Below, one piece after another: positions 23,901-39,939 of a DNA stretch of 64,000 nucleotides. The notes under the pieces are model-generated. The model was not told the DNA's origin and did no database searches. It was given only the letters and a program-made list of their open reading frames with translations. The position numbers were made by a program, and so were the translations under genes. This stretch comes from Loxodes magnus (taxonomy: Eukaryota; Ciliophora; Karyorelictea; Loxodida; Loxodidae): the NCBI GenBank assembly GCA_946699065.1, contig CAMPDV010000087.1, forward strand, positions 62,001-126,000, read 5' to 3'. Each line of letters begins with the position of its first letter. The first letter of the stretch is position 1.

Positions 23901-25470
23901 TCAGACTCTTTTACTTGCTTTTCTACACTTTTTTTAGAAATCTCTCTAACTTCTAGTTTTTTATAATTACCTAACTGATCTTCAGACTCTTTTACTTGCT
24001 TTTCTACACTTTTCTTAGAAATCTCTCTAACTTCTAGTTTTTGTTAATTACCTAACTGATCTTCAGACTCTTTTACTTGCTTTAATATACTTTTCTTAGA
24101 AATCTCTCTAACTTCTAGTTTTTTATAATTACCTAACTGATCTTCAGACTCTTTTACTTGCTTTTCTACATTTTTCTTAGAAATCTTTCTTTTTAAACTT
24201 CTAGTTTTTTATAATTACCTAACTGATCTTCAGACTCTTTTACTTGCTTTAATACACTTTTCTTAGAAATCTTTCTAACTTCTAGTTTTTGATAATTACC
24301 TAAATGATCTTCAGACTCTTTTACTTGCTTTAATACACTTTTCTTAGAAATCTTTCTAACTTCTAGTTTTTGATAACTACCTAACTGATCTTCAGACTCT
24401 TTTACTTGCTTTAATACACTTTTCTTAGAAATCTCTCTAACTTCTAGTTTTTGTTAATTACCTAACTGATCTTCAGACTCTTTTACTTGCTTTTCTACAT
24501 TTTTCTTAGAAATCTCTCTAACTTCTAGTTTTTTATAATTACCTAACTGATCTTCAGACTCTTTTACTTGCTTTTCTACACTTTTCTTAGAAATCTCTCT
24601 AACTTCTAGTTTTTTATAATTACCTAACTGATCTTCAGACTCTTTTACTTGCTTTTCTACACTTTTCTTAGAAATCTCTCTAACTTCTAGTTTTTTATAA
24701 TTACCTAACTGATCTTCAGACTCTTTTACTTGCTTTAATACACTTTTCTTAGAAATCTCTCTTTTTAAACTTCTAGTTTTTGTTAATTACCTAACTGATC
24801 TTCAGACTCTTTTACTTGCTTTTCTACACTTTTTTTAGAAATCTCTCTAACTTCTAGTTTTTGTTAATTACCTAACTGATCTTCAGACTCTTTTACTTGC
24901 TTTTCTACACTTTTCTTAGAAATCTCTCTAACTTCTAGTTTTTGTTAATTACCTAACTGATCTTCAGACTCTTTTACTTGCTTTTCTACACTTTTCTTAG
25001 AAATCTCTCTAACTTCTAGTTTTTTATAATTACCTAACTGATCTTCAGACTCTTTTACTTGCTTTAATACACTTTTCTTAGAAATCTCTCTTTTTAAACT
25101 TCTAGTTTTTGTTAATTACCTAACTGATCTTCAGACTCTTTTACTTGCTTTTCTACACTTTTTTTAGAAATCTCTCTAACTTCTAGTTTTTTATAATTAC
25201 CTAACTGATCTTCAGACTCTTTTACTTGCTTTTCTACACTTTTCTTAGAAATCTCTCTAACTTCTAGTTTTTGTTAATTACCTAACTGATCTTCAGACTC
25301 TTTTACTTGCTTTAATATACTTTTCTTAGAAATCTCTCTAACTTCTAGTTTTTTATAATTACCTAACTGATCTTCAGACTCTTTTACTTGCTTTTCTACA
25401 TTTTTTTTAGAAATCTTTCTTTTTAAACTTCTAGTTTTTTATAATTACCTAACTGATCTTCAGACTCTCT
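14975..25470. repeat. 81-bp satellite array, about 130 units
   Basis: Nearly perfect head-to-tail units with an 81-bp period fill about 10.5 kb, with pyrimidine-rich plus strand (core acttctagtttttgata ... tgatcttcagactctttt). Variants recur: cttttacttgctttaataca against cttttctaca, gataac against gataat and gttaat, units shortened by 2 bp (near 15,473, 16,444, 17,090, 18,144, 20,502) and units lengthened by 5 bp (nine, in three groups of three near 18.7-19.4, 23.5-24.2 and 24.8-25.4 kb). The grouping shows later duplication of multi-unit blocks. On the minus strand one frame reads as a 27-residue charged repeat (core KQVKESEDQLGNYQKLEV), and an ATG at 25,519 enters it, but the -2 and +5 units break the phase, so coding is doubtful. 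Confidence 0.95.
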
Positions 25471-26849
25471 TTCTACTTTTTTATGCTTTTTTTGAGTTTT
25501 AATCCTTTTCATATTTTTAAATCATTTTTTTTAATTTTTGAGTTTATTTTCTCTGAATGTTGATAGTTTCATTATTTTATTTTATCTTTACTTTTATAAT
25601 TTTTCTATTTATTTTTGTATTTTTTATTCTATGTTTATCGATTAGATGTAAATATTAGTGTTTACATGTAGCTGAATTTGGCTATTCTTTTAGTTACTTT
25701 TTCGTTTATTTTTTTCAAGCAATTTTTTGTGATTTTTAAAAGTTTATACTTTATCTTAATGGTTTTTTTTTTATTTATTTTCAAGACTATTTTTAATTAA
25801 TTTTTTACTTTTCATGTAAAAATTTATATATTGCAATTTATATTTTCTTTTATGTTTTCTTTTTTAAAAAATATTAACCAATAAAATTTTATCGCTTATT
25901 TTAATTTTAAATCAATTTGTTTTGCGTTCTTTCTTTCATAATATTTGTTCTAGCGAAAAATTCATATCAAAAAAAGGTTTCTTTATTTTTTTTTAATGCA
26001 AGTTTTTTTACCATTTATTAAAACTTTTTTTTTAATTGCATTGCTTTAAAGCTTATTATTTTTTTTTAATTTATTCCTTCCTTAAAATCTCTTGTAGTGC
26101 AAAACTCTCAGCAAATAATAGTTTTTACTTTTTTTGCAAATTAATTTGTTTTTTTATCTTCTGATTTCCAAAATACATTTAAAAAAAATTAATGTTCAAA
26201 ATTCTAAGTTTATTCCGTCCGAAAAAAGTCTTGCAGTGTAAAATGCTGAGCAAAAGAACAAAATTAAATTTTTCACGATTTAATGCTTCAAATAATCTTT
26301 TTCGCCCTTTTTTTAGCTCTAAGAATAAAAAAAAAATACAAAACCCAATTCTTAAAATTTCGAACGTCCAAAATCAACAATTTATCAAATCCAAAATTTT
26401 CAAATCCAACCTCAAAAAATTTCGAAATCAAAATCTATAATAGCTGCCATTTTTTCAAAACCCTTTTATATTTTGAAACTTTTTCTCAAAAAAAAATTAT
26501 TCCTTTCTGAACTTTTTACAATCCCGAATTCCTCCAGTTTGTTCCGTCCCAACTCCTCCCTATAGTGTAAAACGTTGAGCAAAAAAGGCTTTCACACTTT
26601 TTGCCATTTCAAAGGCTTCTAAACTCATAAAAATATTAAAAAAAACAGTCAGAACCTCTTTTAATATCGAAAAGTATTATTATAATAGAAAATACTAAGA
26701 AATAGAATTAAAAAAATTCACACTTGCTTAGAAAAAAACTTTGCAAAAACTTCTAACACTTGAAATAATACAAATTAAAAAATAATAAACTCATTTTAAA
26801 AAAAAATCTGCTCACTACTTAGAAAAAAAAACTTTATAAAGACTTAAAT
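25471..26849. other. Spacer with a motif repeated three times
   Basis: T-rich sequence directly after the satellite. Three diverged copies of a motif beginning ttcckt and continuing with agtgyaaaa then agcaaa lie near 26,086, 26,212 and 26,540, unevenly spaced. ORFs through this stretch (for example 26,192-26,440) look like translations of low-complexity sequence and are not called. The function of the repeated motif is unknown. Confidence 0.5.
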
Positions 26850-27065
26850 ACTTTAAAAATTTTTTCTAGAACCTTTTAAATAAAATATACTTATTTATAA
26901 AAATCCTAAAGCTTCAAAATTTTTCGAGCCCCTTTTAAATAATTAAATACTTATAAAATCTTTTATACTTCAAAATTTTTATCTAGACCCTTTTAAATAA
27001 TTAAATACTTATAAAATCCTAAAGCTTCAAAATTTTTCTAGATCCTATTAAATAAAATTATAAAG
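26850..27065. repeat. Short tandem repeat, about 62-bp period
   Basis: About three to four imperfect copies of a unit containing cttcaaaatttttc, cccttttaaataa and tacttataaaatcct. Copies differ by substitutions and small indels. No coding role is visible. Confidence 0.7.
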
Positions 27066-27229
27066 AGTTAATATTATTTTAATAACTTGCTTTTACTCAG
27101 ATTTGTTTTTAAATAATTAAAAGAACAATATAATTTACTTAAACATTTCTAATATACTTAACTAATTTGAAAAAAATCGAAATATACTTAATAAATAACT
27201 TTAAAAAACATTAAACTCTTTAAATATAC

Positions 27230-27420
27230 TTGACTTAGAAAATATAACTAAATAAAGACTTAAATAAAGAACTTAAAGAAATGACTTAAATAAATAACTT
27301 AAAGAAATAACTTAAAGTTAGACTTAAAGAAAGAACTTAAAGATAGACTTAAAGATAGACTTAAATAAAGAACTTAAAAGAAAGAAACTAAAGAAAGAAC
27401 TTAAAAGGAAGACTTAAAAC
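27230..27420. repeat. Minisatellite with acttaaa core
   Basis: A run of roughly 11-12-bp units with core acttaaa alternating with gaa, gat and aaga spacers. It lies just beyond the stop codon of the kinase-WD40 gene on the minus strand, so it may include that gene's 3' untranslated or termination region. No regulatory function can be read from it. Confidence 0.7.
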
Positions 27421-27471
27421 AATTTTAAATATTAGAACTTAATCAAAAATATTAGCTTAATACATACTTGC

Positions 27472-29345
<1,874 letters not shown>

Positions 29346-31794
29346 TGTCGAAACGATTTTTTATAATTTTTTTAAAAATTTAATCTTAAAAATAGAAAAA
29401 TACCAGAATTGAATAATATTTATTTAAACCTAAAATAAACAAAAATTTTTGGAATTAAAATTTTAGATTAATAAAATGAAATTAATTTAAGAAAAAAACG
29501 ATACAAACCAAAATAAATTGATAAATAGGTTATACTCTGTGATCAAACATAAAAATTAACTTAGCAAAACAAATTTTGTTCAAAAGAAAAAACGCAATGA
29601 AACAAAAAGAATCTAACATATAATCATTAAATTAAATAAAATTAAAAATGGACAGTAAATAAATTAACTAACTTCATTAGTAAAACAATTAATTAAATAA
29701 AAATAGAAAAAAATATTTAATATGCCTTTAACTTTTTTATTTAAAAATTAAACAACAATTTTATATAATGAAATTAACACTTAATTCGTGATATAGCAGA
29801 ATAAATGAAAAAAATTAATAATACAATGAATAGTAGAAATTTTAAGTTTTTAACTACTTCACTCTAATTATAAATTAAAGAACAAGACCTTTAAATTTTA
29901 ATAACTAAGATTATAAAAACGAAAACATAAACTAATATATTTATTTTACCAAAACTTTGAACTGCCTTAATTCTAAAAAAACACTTTCAAAAATCACTTT
30001 ATAGATAAAACATTACAACTATTAGGTAAATAATTTTAAAGTAAATTAGCAAACTTAATAAAATTCTTTTGAAACATTATACATATATGAGCTTTATCAA
30101 TTAGATAAGTCTTAAACTAAAATTAAGAAAGATAAATTAAATAAATACAAACAATCATACAAAAAAAATTAATGAACAACCTTATATATAAGAGTAAACT
30201 ATTTCAAATAATATTAAACAGAAATGAATTCATTAAAACCATAAATAATTAACAATAAATTCAATAATAAAATGTTAAAACTTAAAATGGTTTAATGAAG
30301 AAGAAGATTAAATATAATTTAGTTTCCTTTAAAAAAAAACATAGACTAATCTTAAATTCAATTGTAGAATGATTATGCTGCTGTATTCTATAAAATAATT
30401 AAAATTTGAATATATGAAACATACAAAATATTTAAAAATCATAAATATTATAAGCCTAAGTAAAATAAAATTAAAAAGCTTTTATCTTTAACAAATAAGT
30501 TAATGATTCATCAATTAATAAATAAACAAATAATTCACTTTTTTAAAATGTTTATGATTTTTTAAATATAATAAGAATATTTAGGTAACTAAAAATACTA
30601 AATCTATAATAATTAATAGTTTAGAATTCTTAATAAACATTTAAACTTAAATATACCTACGATGAAAATCCTCAAGCAAGTTAATTAAAAATCTAAAATA
30701 TTTTCATTACGACTCTAAAGAAGTTTATTAAACGATAAAATTCAAGAGATATTAAAATCAAAAAAGAATTAATATAGATTCTAAAATCATAAAATAGAGA
30801 AAACAGATTAATAGTAAAAATCACTTTTTTAAAAACTTTTAAATTATTAAGATAATAAAATGGAAATTAGATTATTAAATTAAAACTAATTTATCTAAAA
30901 AAAAGGTTGACTACATTTAATAGCTTTTATCCATCATGCTTTCTTAAAACTCTCATCTAAAAAAAATTAACTTTTTAAAATGATACACTTAAGAAAATAA
31001 TAATAGTTATGGAAATAAAATATTTATTATTTGTCTAAACGTTTGATTATTTATAACACTTTACTTTTATTTAGTTAATTACATAATTCATAAGCAAAAT
31101 ATAAAGAAAAAATTCTTTAAAAATAAATTGCTTTTATCTCTTTTTTGTTAAAAATTGAAGTTCAAAATTTTTGCTAACTTCGATTCTTAAGGGCGTTAAT
31201 TAAATAAACATTAAATATAATATAAAAAGAGAAGAAAAGAGAAAAAATAAAAGTTGCTATGAGAATGATATCATTTATCAAGAAGTAAATTGTTCTAAAA
31301 AATCATAAATAAATTAAAAGAACATGATGCTAATGTTTTCAATATTGTAGCTCCAACTAAATTATTTTTAACCTTTAGATCGTAATTTTTATACGTTATA
31401 CCAAGACTATTTGCAATAAATTTAAAATAATTATTTTAAGTTATATTTGTAAAATTAGAAAGATCCTTTTGAGTTCATTTATTAAGGACCTGAAAATTTT
31501 GAATAGCTAATAAATTTAAAAGAATTGCTAAATATATATAGGCTACTTGCTACCTTCTTGTCATTTAATATGAAACAATATAAATCTTTTATAAATAACC
31601 CTGTAATAAGGTTGTATAAACATAGCTCTTTAGACTAATTTTAAGATAAAATGAATAAATTACTAATAATAAAGATAATCTTTAAAGCATATCTATGAGA
31701 TCATTTTGCAAGCTTAATAATAATGAAATATATAAAAAACAAAAGAAAGAAGAGCTAAATAATTAATATTAGATACTAACTTTAGAGTTTCAAG
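29346..31794. other. AT-rich spacer upstream of the kinase gene
   Basis: Highly AT-rich sequence with no conserved protein motif, RNA gene or clear repeat. The promoter of the kinase-WD40 gene should lie at its left end, but no defined promoter element can be recognised. Confidence 0.5.
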
Positions 31795-34700
31795 ATGCAA
31801 TAAGAATTATATAAGAAATAGACTAATGAAGCTGAACTACTAAGAGAAATCATTTAGAAATAATAACATAAGAAACTATTTAAAATTAAACCTTGTTTAA
31901 TTTTAACTGTACTATGATTATTAGTAGTCACATTAATAATTGAATGATTAACTTTAAAAGCTGAACTCAAAGGTTAAGCAAGTATTTAATAACTATTTTA
32001 AACTAAAGATTAATTTTATCTTAGTACTATTTATGTAGGTTATTAAAATCCATTATTTATGCATTAATTCAACTTTCACTTTATAAATAAAAATATCTTA
32101 AGTTTGAGGGAAATTATATAAAAAAAGGCATGGAGTTACTTTAATTATTAATCAGCTAAGCTAATGCGATAATGATACTTTACTAGACTTTTAGAAGCTT
32201 CTATCCCATAAAATCAAAATAAGATTAAGATAAAGAGATGGAGATTTTTAGTAAGACAGTGTATAGTAATCTCAGTAAGAGTGCTAAGAACCAATTTATA
32301 GCTTAAAGGTTAACTTTGCATTTTAAGACTTAAGTAACCCTCTCATTATTCTAAAGCTTCAGTTCCTCCGGGTATTTTTTTAAACTTTTTTGAGATAGGT
32401 AGCTCAGATTAAGTCTTATTGAGGAAATATAGATTTTACCCAGTATAGCAGAAATTAATTACTTAAATCATTTTATTGAAGATAAACAGAAAAATAGTTA
32501 AAGCTAGAATTAAAAAATACTTTGCAGGATCCAAGACTTGAGATTGAAAAAATTGATAAAATAGTTACTTTGAAATGTCTAAGATAACTAAGCTAAAAAG
32601 AGCTAAAATTAAACAAAAAGACTAAGCATCATAAAATTGATCTAAGAAAGAAAATTCTTATTAATTAGTACTAACTTGTAAGTATTTTACAAGGAAATTT
32701 GAGAATATTGCAAATTAGAATTTTTTAAGCATAAATTTATAGAAATTTAAGAAATCTAACTAGTTGTCCATTTTCATAAGCTAAGTAAAAAAAAATTTAG
32801 ATTCTTGAAGATTAAAAGAAGAGAAAATTTTGTTAAAAGACATTAATATGTTGGTAGGCGTGAGGAAATTAAAAATCTAATTAAGAGAAAATATGTCTTT
32901 TGGTATTGTGTCTTTACTAACTATCCTTGATTTATAATTAATAATCTAACTTTTCAAGAGAAAAAATAGCTATCCTCTGAAACGATCAAATATCAAGAGA
33001 AGAAAGTCATTAGAGGTATATATTTCCTGGATATAGGAGGACTACTTAAGAAGTTTGTTTTTAAAGAGAGTAGCCTTTCTTTGCAGATTCTTTTAGCTAA
33101 TTGAGTAGATGTCTGCCGAAAATTTGTCAAGCAAACTTTGATTCATCTCATCTTCTTAGAAGAATAGTTAAAACAGAAAGCAAGTTAGCAGAGTATATAA
33201 ATGCTTAGACAAATATTTCATTCCATCAAGCTGTGAGAATAAAGACTAAGCTTAATAAGAATGTAAGCGGGCTTACTTAAAATGAATAGCTCAGGGCTAA
33301 TAAATATAGAAACGACAACTAAGATTGCTAAGCTATTCAAAGCTAGCAAGATAAGAATACGTTAAACTTAATGGAAATTTCTAGAACTTCAGTCAATACC
33401 CTAGGAAGAATAAATAGTTGAGTCGAAGAATCTATTGCTCAGTAAATTCTTTAATAGAAGCAATTTTTATTAACTAAATAGCAGAACTAAAAAAGCGAAT
33501 TTCAACTTAAATTTATCGCCTTGAGCTTTGAGATTATTACAGAATCTTCTTCTCTTTTTCTTCTTTAGTCAGTTTAGAATACCAAACATTAGAAGAAAAT
33601 TAAAACCTTAATAGTTGCTTAACCATATTATAGTAGCATACGCTTTTCAAGGGTGAGTGAGTCATAAAAAAGAGGTTTTGAGGGATTAATATTGCGTCAA
33701 AATACCCTAGCTATGTAGTATAAGGCTAGCTTAAGATTTCACATCAATAAACAAAATAGCAAATTTAGGAAAATCTAGTTAATTCATTAACTAAAATTTC
33801 AAATATATTACGCATGATAAAGTTCTTAATCTTTAGATACCCCAATCAAGGCATCTTTAGTCCATTTTTACTTCTCTTTCTTTAGCTTTAATTTTCTCTT
33901 CAGTTTTTAATCATAATTATTTGTTGTAGCTATTCATTAACGATTCAACCTCCTTTTATTCTTTAAATTTCACTCTTTAATTTTAAATTAAATTTTATTA
34001 TCAAAATATAGAACCTTAAAGAACCATAAAACATGTTTAAATCTAGCTTTTAAGTTAATTATTAAAATCTATAAGATTATAGTAATAAAGGAATTTCTCT
34101 AGGGTATCAAGAACAATATTAAGAGCTTTAATATGCAATCATAAGACAATTTACTTAAGTCCTACTAGCATTGATGGTTCAATCTAAAGGGAATAAATAT
34201 AAGATAAATTACATAATCAGTCAATTAAGTCCTTGGAAAGAAAATCTTTAGGCTAAACTTGTAAAGGAGAAATCTTAAAACTTTCTAAGATATAGAGAAA
34301 CTTTAGAATACTTTAGTAACCCAATAGAACATAAACCCTATTCTCCTAAATTTTATTTAAAAAAAGTAAAATTAACATAATCTTAGAACATTCTTAAAAT
34401 CTATTTAGTTCTACGAAAAGCAATTAATTGAATCTTAGCTTAGACTTAACTTGCATAGAGAATCTATAATCACAACTATAAAACATTTATCAATAAAATT
34501 AAAAAGTTTATCTGTTTAATTAATGAGATATAATGTAACTCTTATAGTCTAAGCTATAAATATAACAAGAATGTTAAATATTAATTGAATTAGAACTAAT
34601 TATCTCTTCTCTAAAGATATAAGCAATTCAAATTTGAGACATTAAGTTTTTAACTTACTGACATTAAAGATAGAACAGAAAAACAATTTTCTAAAATGAT

Positions 34701-34990
34701 TCTTAGAAATACAGAAGAGTCTGTATTTCTTAACAACTATCGAACTTAAAATCAAAAGATTAAAAATCTAAACCAAAAAAGAGAATTATTAGTATTTTTA
34801 GACAGAAATGAGAAACAATTATTATTTTACCAAGGTAGAAAAAATTAAACCTAATTAAAAGACTTCTTGTTGATAGAATTATATATAAGAGCCTTCATTA
34901 ATTATGCTAATATACTTATTTGTTTAGATTTATAGATAAAATAGTATAAAAATATCTTAATTAAACTGTAGAAATTTAAGTTTAATATTA
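31795..34990 (+). CDS. Possible gene for a large, possibly membrane-associated protein
   Basis: From ATG 31,795 a frame reads MQQELYKKQTNEAELLREII followed by a hydrophobic stretch that could be a membrane segment (CLILTVLWLLVVTLIIEW). From about 32,300 a different frame looks more protein-like (for example LIEEIQILPSIAEINYLNHF near 32,420 and YCVFTNYPWFIINNL near 32,910) and stays so to about 34,990. Such a switch could reflect a tiny intron or a frameshift; I could not place an intron with confidence. No family is recognised. All frames are open in this code, so the evidence is composition only, and boundaries are approximate. Confidence 0.27.
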
Positions 34991-37900
34991 ATCTATCTCT
35001 AATGGTTATTATCTATACTGCTAAATTTTTATTTCATATATTTTTGTCTTTTTTATAATGTTTTCCCAAATTTATCTAAAACTCTTGAACTAAAATGTAG
35101 TTAATATAAAACAAATAAGAGAGTAAATGTTTAAAGTGTATTTGCTTAAATAATTTATTATAAAAATGAAATGAAGAATCGTTACTATATAAATATAATA
35201 TCTTATATTCGTTAGACTTTTCTCTATTATTACATAGATTCCTATTATTTGTTTTTTTTGCTAAATATGCCTCTAATATAATAGCTTTTTGAAAGTTTCT
35301 ATAAGTCATTTTTTTTGAATCCTTTACCAACTTCATAAATTATATAATACTTATTTTTTCTTCTACTAAAGATTTTTGTAGGATAGATTATTCACTTGCA
35401 ATAATGATTAATAAAAGAGCATACATTTATAAATAAAGAATTTTAAGATTATTAGCTACCAATCTAAATAGCCATAATAATAGGAGACTTTATGCATTAT
35501 TAGTTTTTTCTTTTTAGATATAGCAACTTCTTGGTTAAGGCTTCATATCTCTAGCTTCTATTAATTTCATTTCTATTTAAAATTTTAAAGAAATTTCCTT
35601 TTATTTTAAGATTAAAGCTCTCCTTTACAAATATTCTTGCTTAAATTAAGCAGTATTGTTAATTCAACAAAGGGAATTATTATTAGGTATTAATGATTAT
35701 AATAATAGCAATATGACTTACTAGAATCTAAATAATAATAAGTGAATATTTATTTGAAATGCTGTTAAAGATAATTAGACAATTAAGATTATTAAAGATT
35801 CTAATTAAAATAGTGGCTTTAATAATGAGATTAACTAAAAGAATATTTTAGTTTTATAATCCTTCTTTAAGTTTAATTTAAATCTCTAATTTAGACTTTT
35901 AATTACTAAATAAAACTGGCTACTATTTACTTATAACCATCTATTTATATTTATTTACTTGAAAATTGTAAATTTGCCCACTATTATTAATTTCATTATG
36001 CCTTTTTAGTCTATTGGTAAATATTATTTAAGAATTTCACACAAAAACCAGTTCTTTAAGATCTTCTTTTTTGGAAGGATAAAAGTTAATTTTTGGTGTT
36101 TTCATAGATTGATTAAGAAATTTACTTTGATTCTATAATGTTTTTTCTTATAAGTTCTGCATTTTTTCCTTATGAATGCAAAATACAAAATTCTTTTTGA
36201 AATCATTTTATTAATTATCTAATTTAGTCTCATATGAATCTGCGCTTTATTTGAATTTTTGTCCATATTTTTCTTGCTTCTTTCATAAATCACTTTTTTC
36301 TATACTTTTCCAGCTAAAGAAACACTATTTTAATGTTTTGCAACTAATCTTCTATTTTTCTTAAATTTTCTATAGCATTTTAAAATTTTATTGAGCGAAT
36401 TCTAAAGAATTTTCTTAAGTTTTTCGCTTTCGCTCGAATAATAATACGTACTGATAAAAAAACTATCTTTATTTATCCCTAACTGCTTAATTTGCTTTTT
36501 TCTGAGTATTTGATGTCTTTAATGCTCCGTCAAAGTTTATACATTATCCTATCAATTTATTTTATTTCTCTTTTAGTTTCAATAATTTCTAGTATTTTAA
36601 AAAAGTCTTGAAGAATCAATTGGTTATTTAGGGTTGAGTAGTTTTTTATGTTTATTATTTATCATTATCACTCTAATTTGTTAACTCTGATTTTTTATCT
36701 CTTTAATATCTTAAGCTTAACCGATAGTTCTAAGTTGAGATAAATTAAGCCCATTTCTCAGTCAGCTTATGAAGAGCTAAGAGTAAATAAGAATCATAAG
36801 TTGATCTCTAAGTTTTCTATTTTTTCAACTGTATCTTTTATTTTTTATTTTTTATTTAAAGTGAAATAAGTAAGCTTGGCTAATACAATTAAAGCATTAT
36901 TTGATTAGTAATGACTATAGCATTATTTAAGCATTACTTAATTTCTTTAATTAAATAGCCTTCTACTATTTATTATTAAGCTTTAGTTCAAATTTTTTAT
37001 TAGATCTCTTTTATTAATCTTAGTCTCACTATTTATGTTTCTTAATTACATTTAACTATTATATTATTAAAGTGAGAAGTTTGTTTTTTGCTTCTTAATT
37101 TAATATAATGCTATTATTAGTTACTAAAAGAGAGATATAGAAGCATATGATAATCTATTGAGTTAATTAAAAGGTTATAAATAGAGCTTATTATAAGAGT
37201 TTAAAGGAATAGATTTACTAATTTAACTAAATAGATACCTAACACTGTTTCTTCTTTTATCTTTCCAAACTTTTTATTTAACTCCCTCTCTTCATAATTT
37301 CTTTTAGGTTCGATAGATCTGAGTTTTGAATTTTGAAGTTTCTGGTATTTAAATTTTTATTTCCAGTTATTGCCACAAACCATTTCAATGTTTTCAGATA
37401 TTTCCTATCAATTAACTTGCAACTTTATTATAGTTTTCCTCTAATTAATTTGTGGATGCTAAACAATTTACTATCAAAGGAATTAACTCGAGGCTTGCTA
37501 TTATTAGACTCCTGTTTCTTATAACTGCAAAGGTTAAAAATTTTAAAGCGATTCTTTAGTTTCTTTCCAGATAATCTTTTCTACTTTCACTCTAACCATT
37601 TAGCTAATAAAGCCTTTTTCTAGCAGTAGGATACTTTATCTTCTATAAAGTTATTTAGAATTAAGGATTTAACTAGATAGTATAATTCTCTTAAGATAAC
37701 GACTTTAAGCTCTTATATTCCTATTCATATTTAACTAAAACTAAATCAGATACTAAATAAAGTATATAATAGGACACCAACAAAATTAAACGAAGGATGA
37801 GTATTTTAATTACAGTTATACTTTACTCAAGAAGAGTATTTTTAGAAGATAGAGAACACTAGAAAGAAATAAAGAAGCATTAAAAGAATAAATTAGATAA

Positions 37901-39935
37901 TTAGTTTTATGCGAAGCAATAAATAGCTAAGCTTTTGGAAATTAGACCTTTTAATTAAGATATTTTATGGAATTTTTACTTTATGCTAGATACTAAATTT
38001 CAGCGTCTTGTAATTGATGAAACTAACATAAAAAGATAAAAATTTCTATTAGATGAAGAAATCTTGGTTATAATGGATTGATAAAGGAGATAGAAAAAAA
38101 GTTATAGGATAAGAAGATGAGAAGAGCAATACTCAAGAAACAGCCGAAGACTTTTATCAAAATAAAAAGCGCTTTTATGTGTTTTAGTTTAAAGAACAAT
38201 ATGAAGGCTCTGTGTAACCATTGATCAGATAGAGATATGATGGCTACTACTACATTAGAATTAAAAGGTTGTATTAATGAAGGCTTCTTAAACTGTTTAT
38301 AATAAATAGTGATATTAGATACCTAGCATGTGTAACTATAGTATTATTAAATGAAAGTATGTTCTATGAAGATCTATAAACACATGCATAAATAATTAAA
38401 TTTTTCTATATAGAAAAAATCAAATTTTTGAGTTGAAATAACAAAAAAACCATAAATAGTTTCTTAGTTAACTCCTAAAAAAATAGGAAAAAAAGATTTA
38501 AAATTTGAAATCATAATTTTTAAGATAGTTAGGAAATTAATACTTTATAAATGAATAATCAAATTTAAATAAGTTAGAGAAATAACAAAAAGATGTAAAA
38601 GCTAAAAATTAAATCTTCTAAATAATAACTTGGTTTAGGAAGTAAAATCATAAGATTTTTTTATACATAAAACTTGAATTAGTTATTATAAAATTTATCA
38701 GAGTCTATAGATATAAAAAGAGAAATCGCAATAAAAATATATTAGTAAAATGTAAGGTAAATATATAAATTTCTAGGTTTTCAATGCTAATAACTTAGTC
38801 ACTCTAAATACAGAGAACATTTCTAAACAATGGAAATTTAATAATCACAAAGACTATAATACTTCAAAAATTAGATAATCACTTGCTTAAATTACAATTT
38901 TTTGCAACATTTAGTTTCATTATCTAAAGGGATAGACAAATATGCCTTTGCTTAAAATGAAATATTTTCTTCAGATTTTAGATAAACTTGAGCAAATTCT
39001 TAAAGATAAAGTTAGATTGGCAATAATAAGAAATACTATTAAAAAAAATAAAGAAAAATGAAGATATTTATTTAAATATACCCTTTAAGAGTAAATTTGA
39101 AGCAAATCTATTATTTAAATAATAGCTAATTCGCAAGGATAAAAGAACTTTTTAAGTCTCTAGCTATTAATTTAATATTAAACGATGAATATTACAAATC
39201 TAAATTGGATAAAGATGATCATTTTAGATCGAAATAAAAAAACTTAGATGTATTTATCAAGATTTAAGAAAAATCATCTAGTTTAATATTTAAATATATC
39301 TTGTAAGACTTATCATTAACTTTGAATATGCTAAAGTTTAACAAGTGAAGAAATACTTAATTATTATGAATCAACTTAAGAACAAGATATAATCAGAAAT
39401 GCTAAGGATCAAAATATTATTAATATTATCATTAATTTTCTATAAAAAGAAATATTAAAATCTATAAATACAAAGTGATTTACTTAAAAAAGCTAAATTG
39501 AAAATAAAAAAAAGTTTTCAATTCTTATTAATAAGAATCTAAATATAAATAAAATAGCGAAATAAAAGCAAGTTATTAAAAAAGTAATAAAGTATAATAA
39601 AAGTTAAATAAATTAGAAAGTAGTTTAAAAAGTTTTACAAATAAAAAATCAGTAAAATGCAAATTGCTAAAGCTTTCGTTTTTTAAAAAAATGAAAAAAA
39701 TAAAGAGTTGAAACTAACGAAAAGCATTCAATAAAATGGATAAAAATAAAAATTTAGAATAATGAAAAAAAATTATTGTTATAAAAGTTAAAAAATTGAT
39801 TCGTCAGATGTGTTAAAGGCTTTAAAATGAAAAAAAAATGTAAATAAAAAAGTAAAAACTTTTTAGAAAAAAAAATGTTAAATATTAGAAAAAAGAAAAG
39901 AAAAAAAAGTAATAACTTGAGATTAAAAAAAAATA
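34991..39935. other. Region without a recognised gene
   Basis: Composition suggests minus-strand coding around 36,000-36,800 (T-rich on plus) and plus-strand coding around 38,900-39,400, but two frames look equally protein-like in the first and no motif is recognisable in either. A minus-strand reading at 35,336-35,076 (MKLVKDSKKMTYRNFQKAII) could be a real fragment. Without homology these cannot be separated from chance, because the code leaves frames open. Confidence 0.4.
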
Positions 39936-39939
39936 CGTA

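Noticed and set aside
14975-25470. CRISPR-like array
   Set aside because: Units are continuous 81-bp tandem copies without unique spacers or palindromic repeats, in a eukaryotic context.
37900-38300. Possible transposase around an IDETN motif on the plus strand
   Set aside because: Only one acidic motif in one frame, with no further DDE residues or terminal repeats; a neighbouring frame looks equally plausible.
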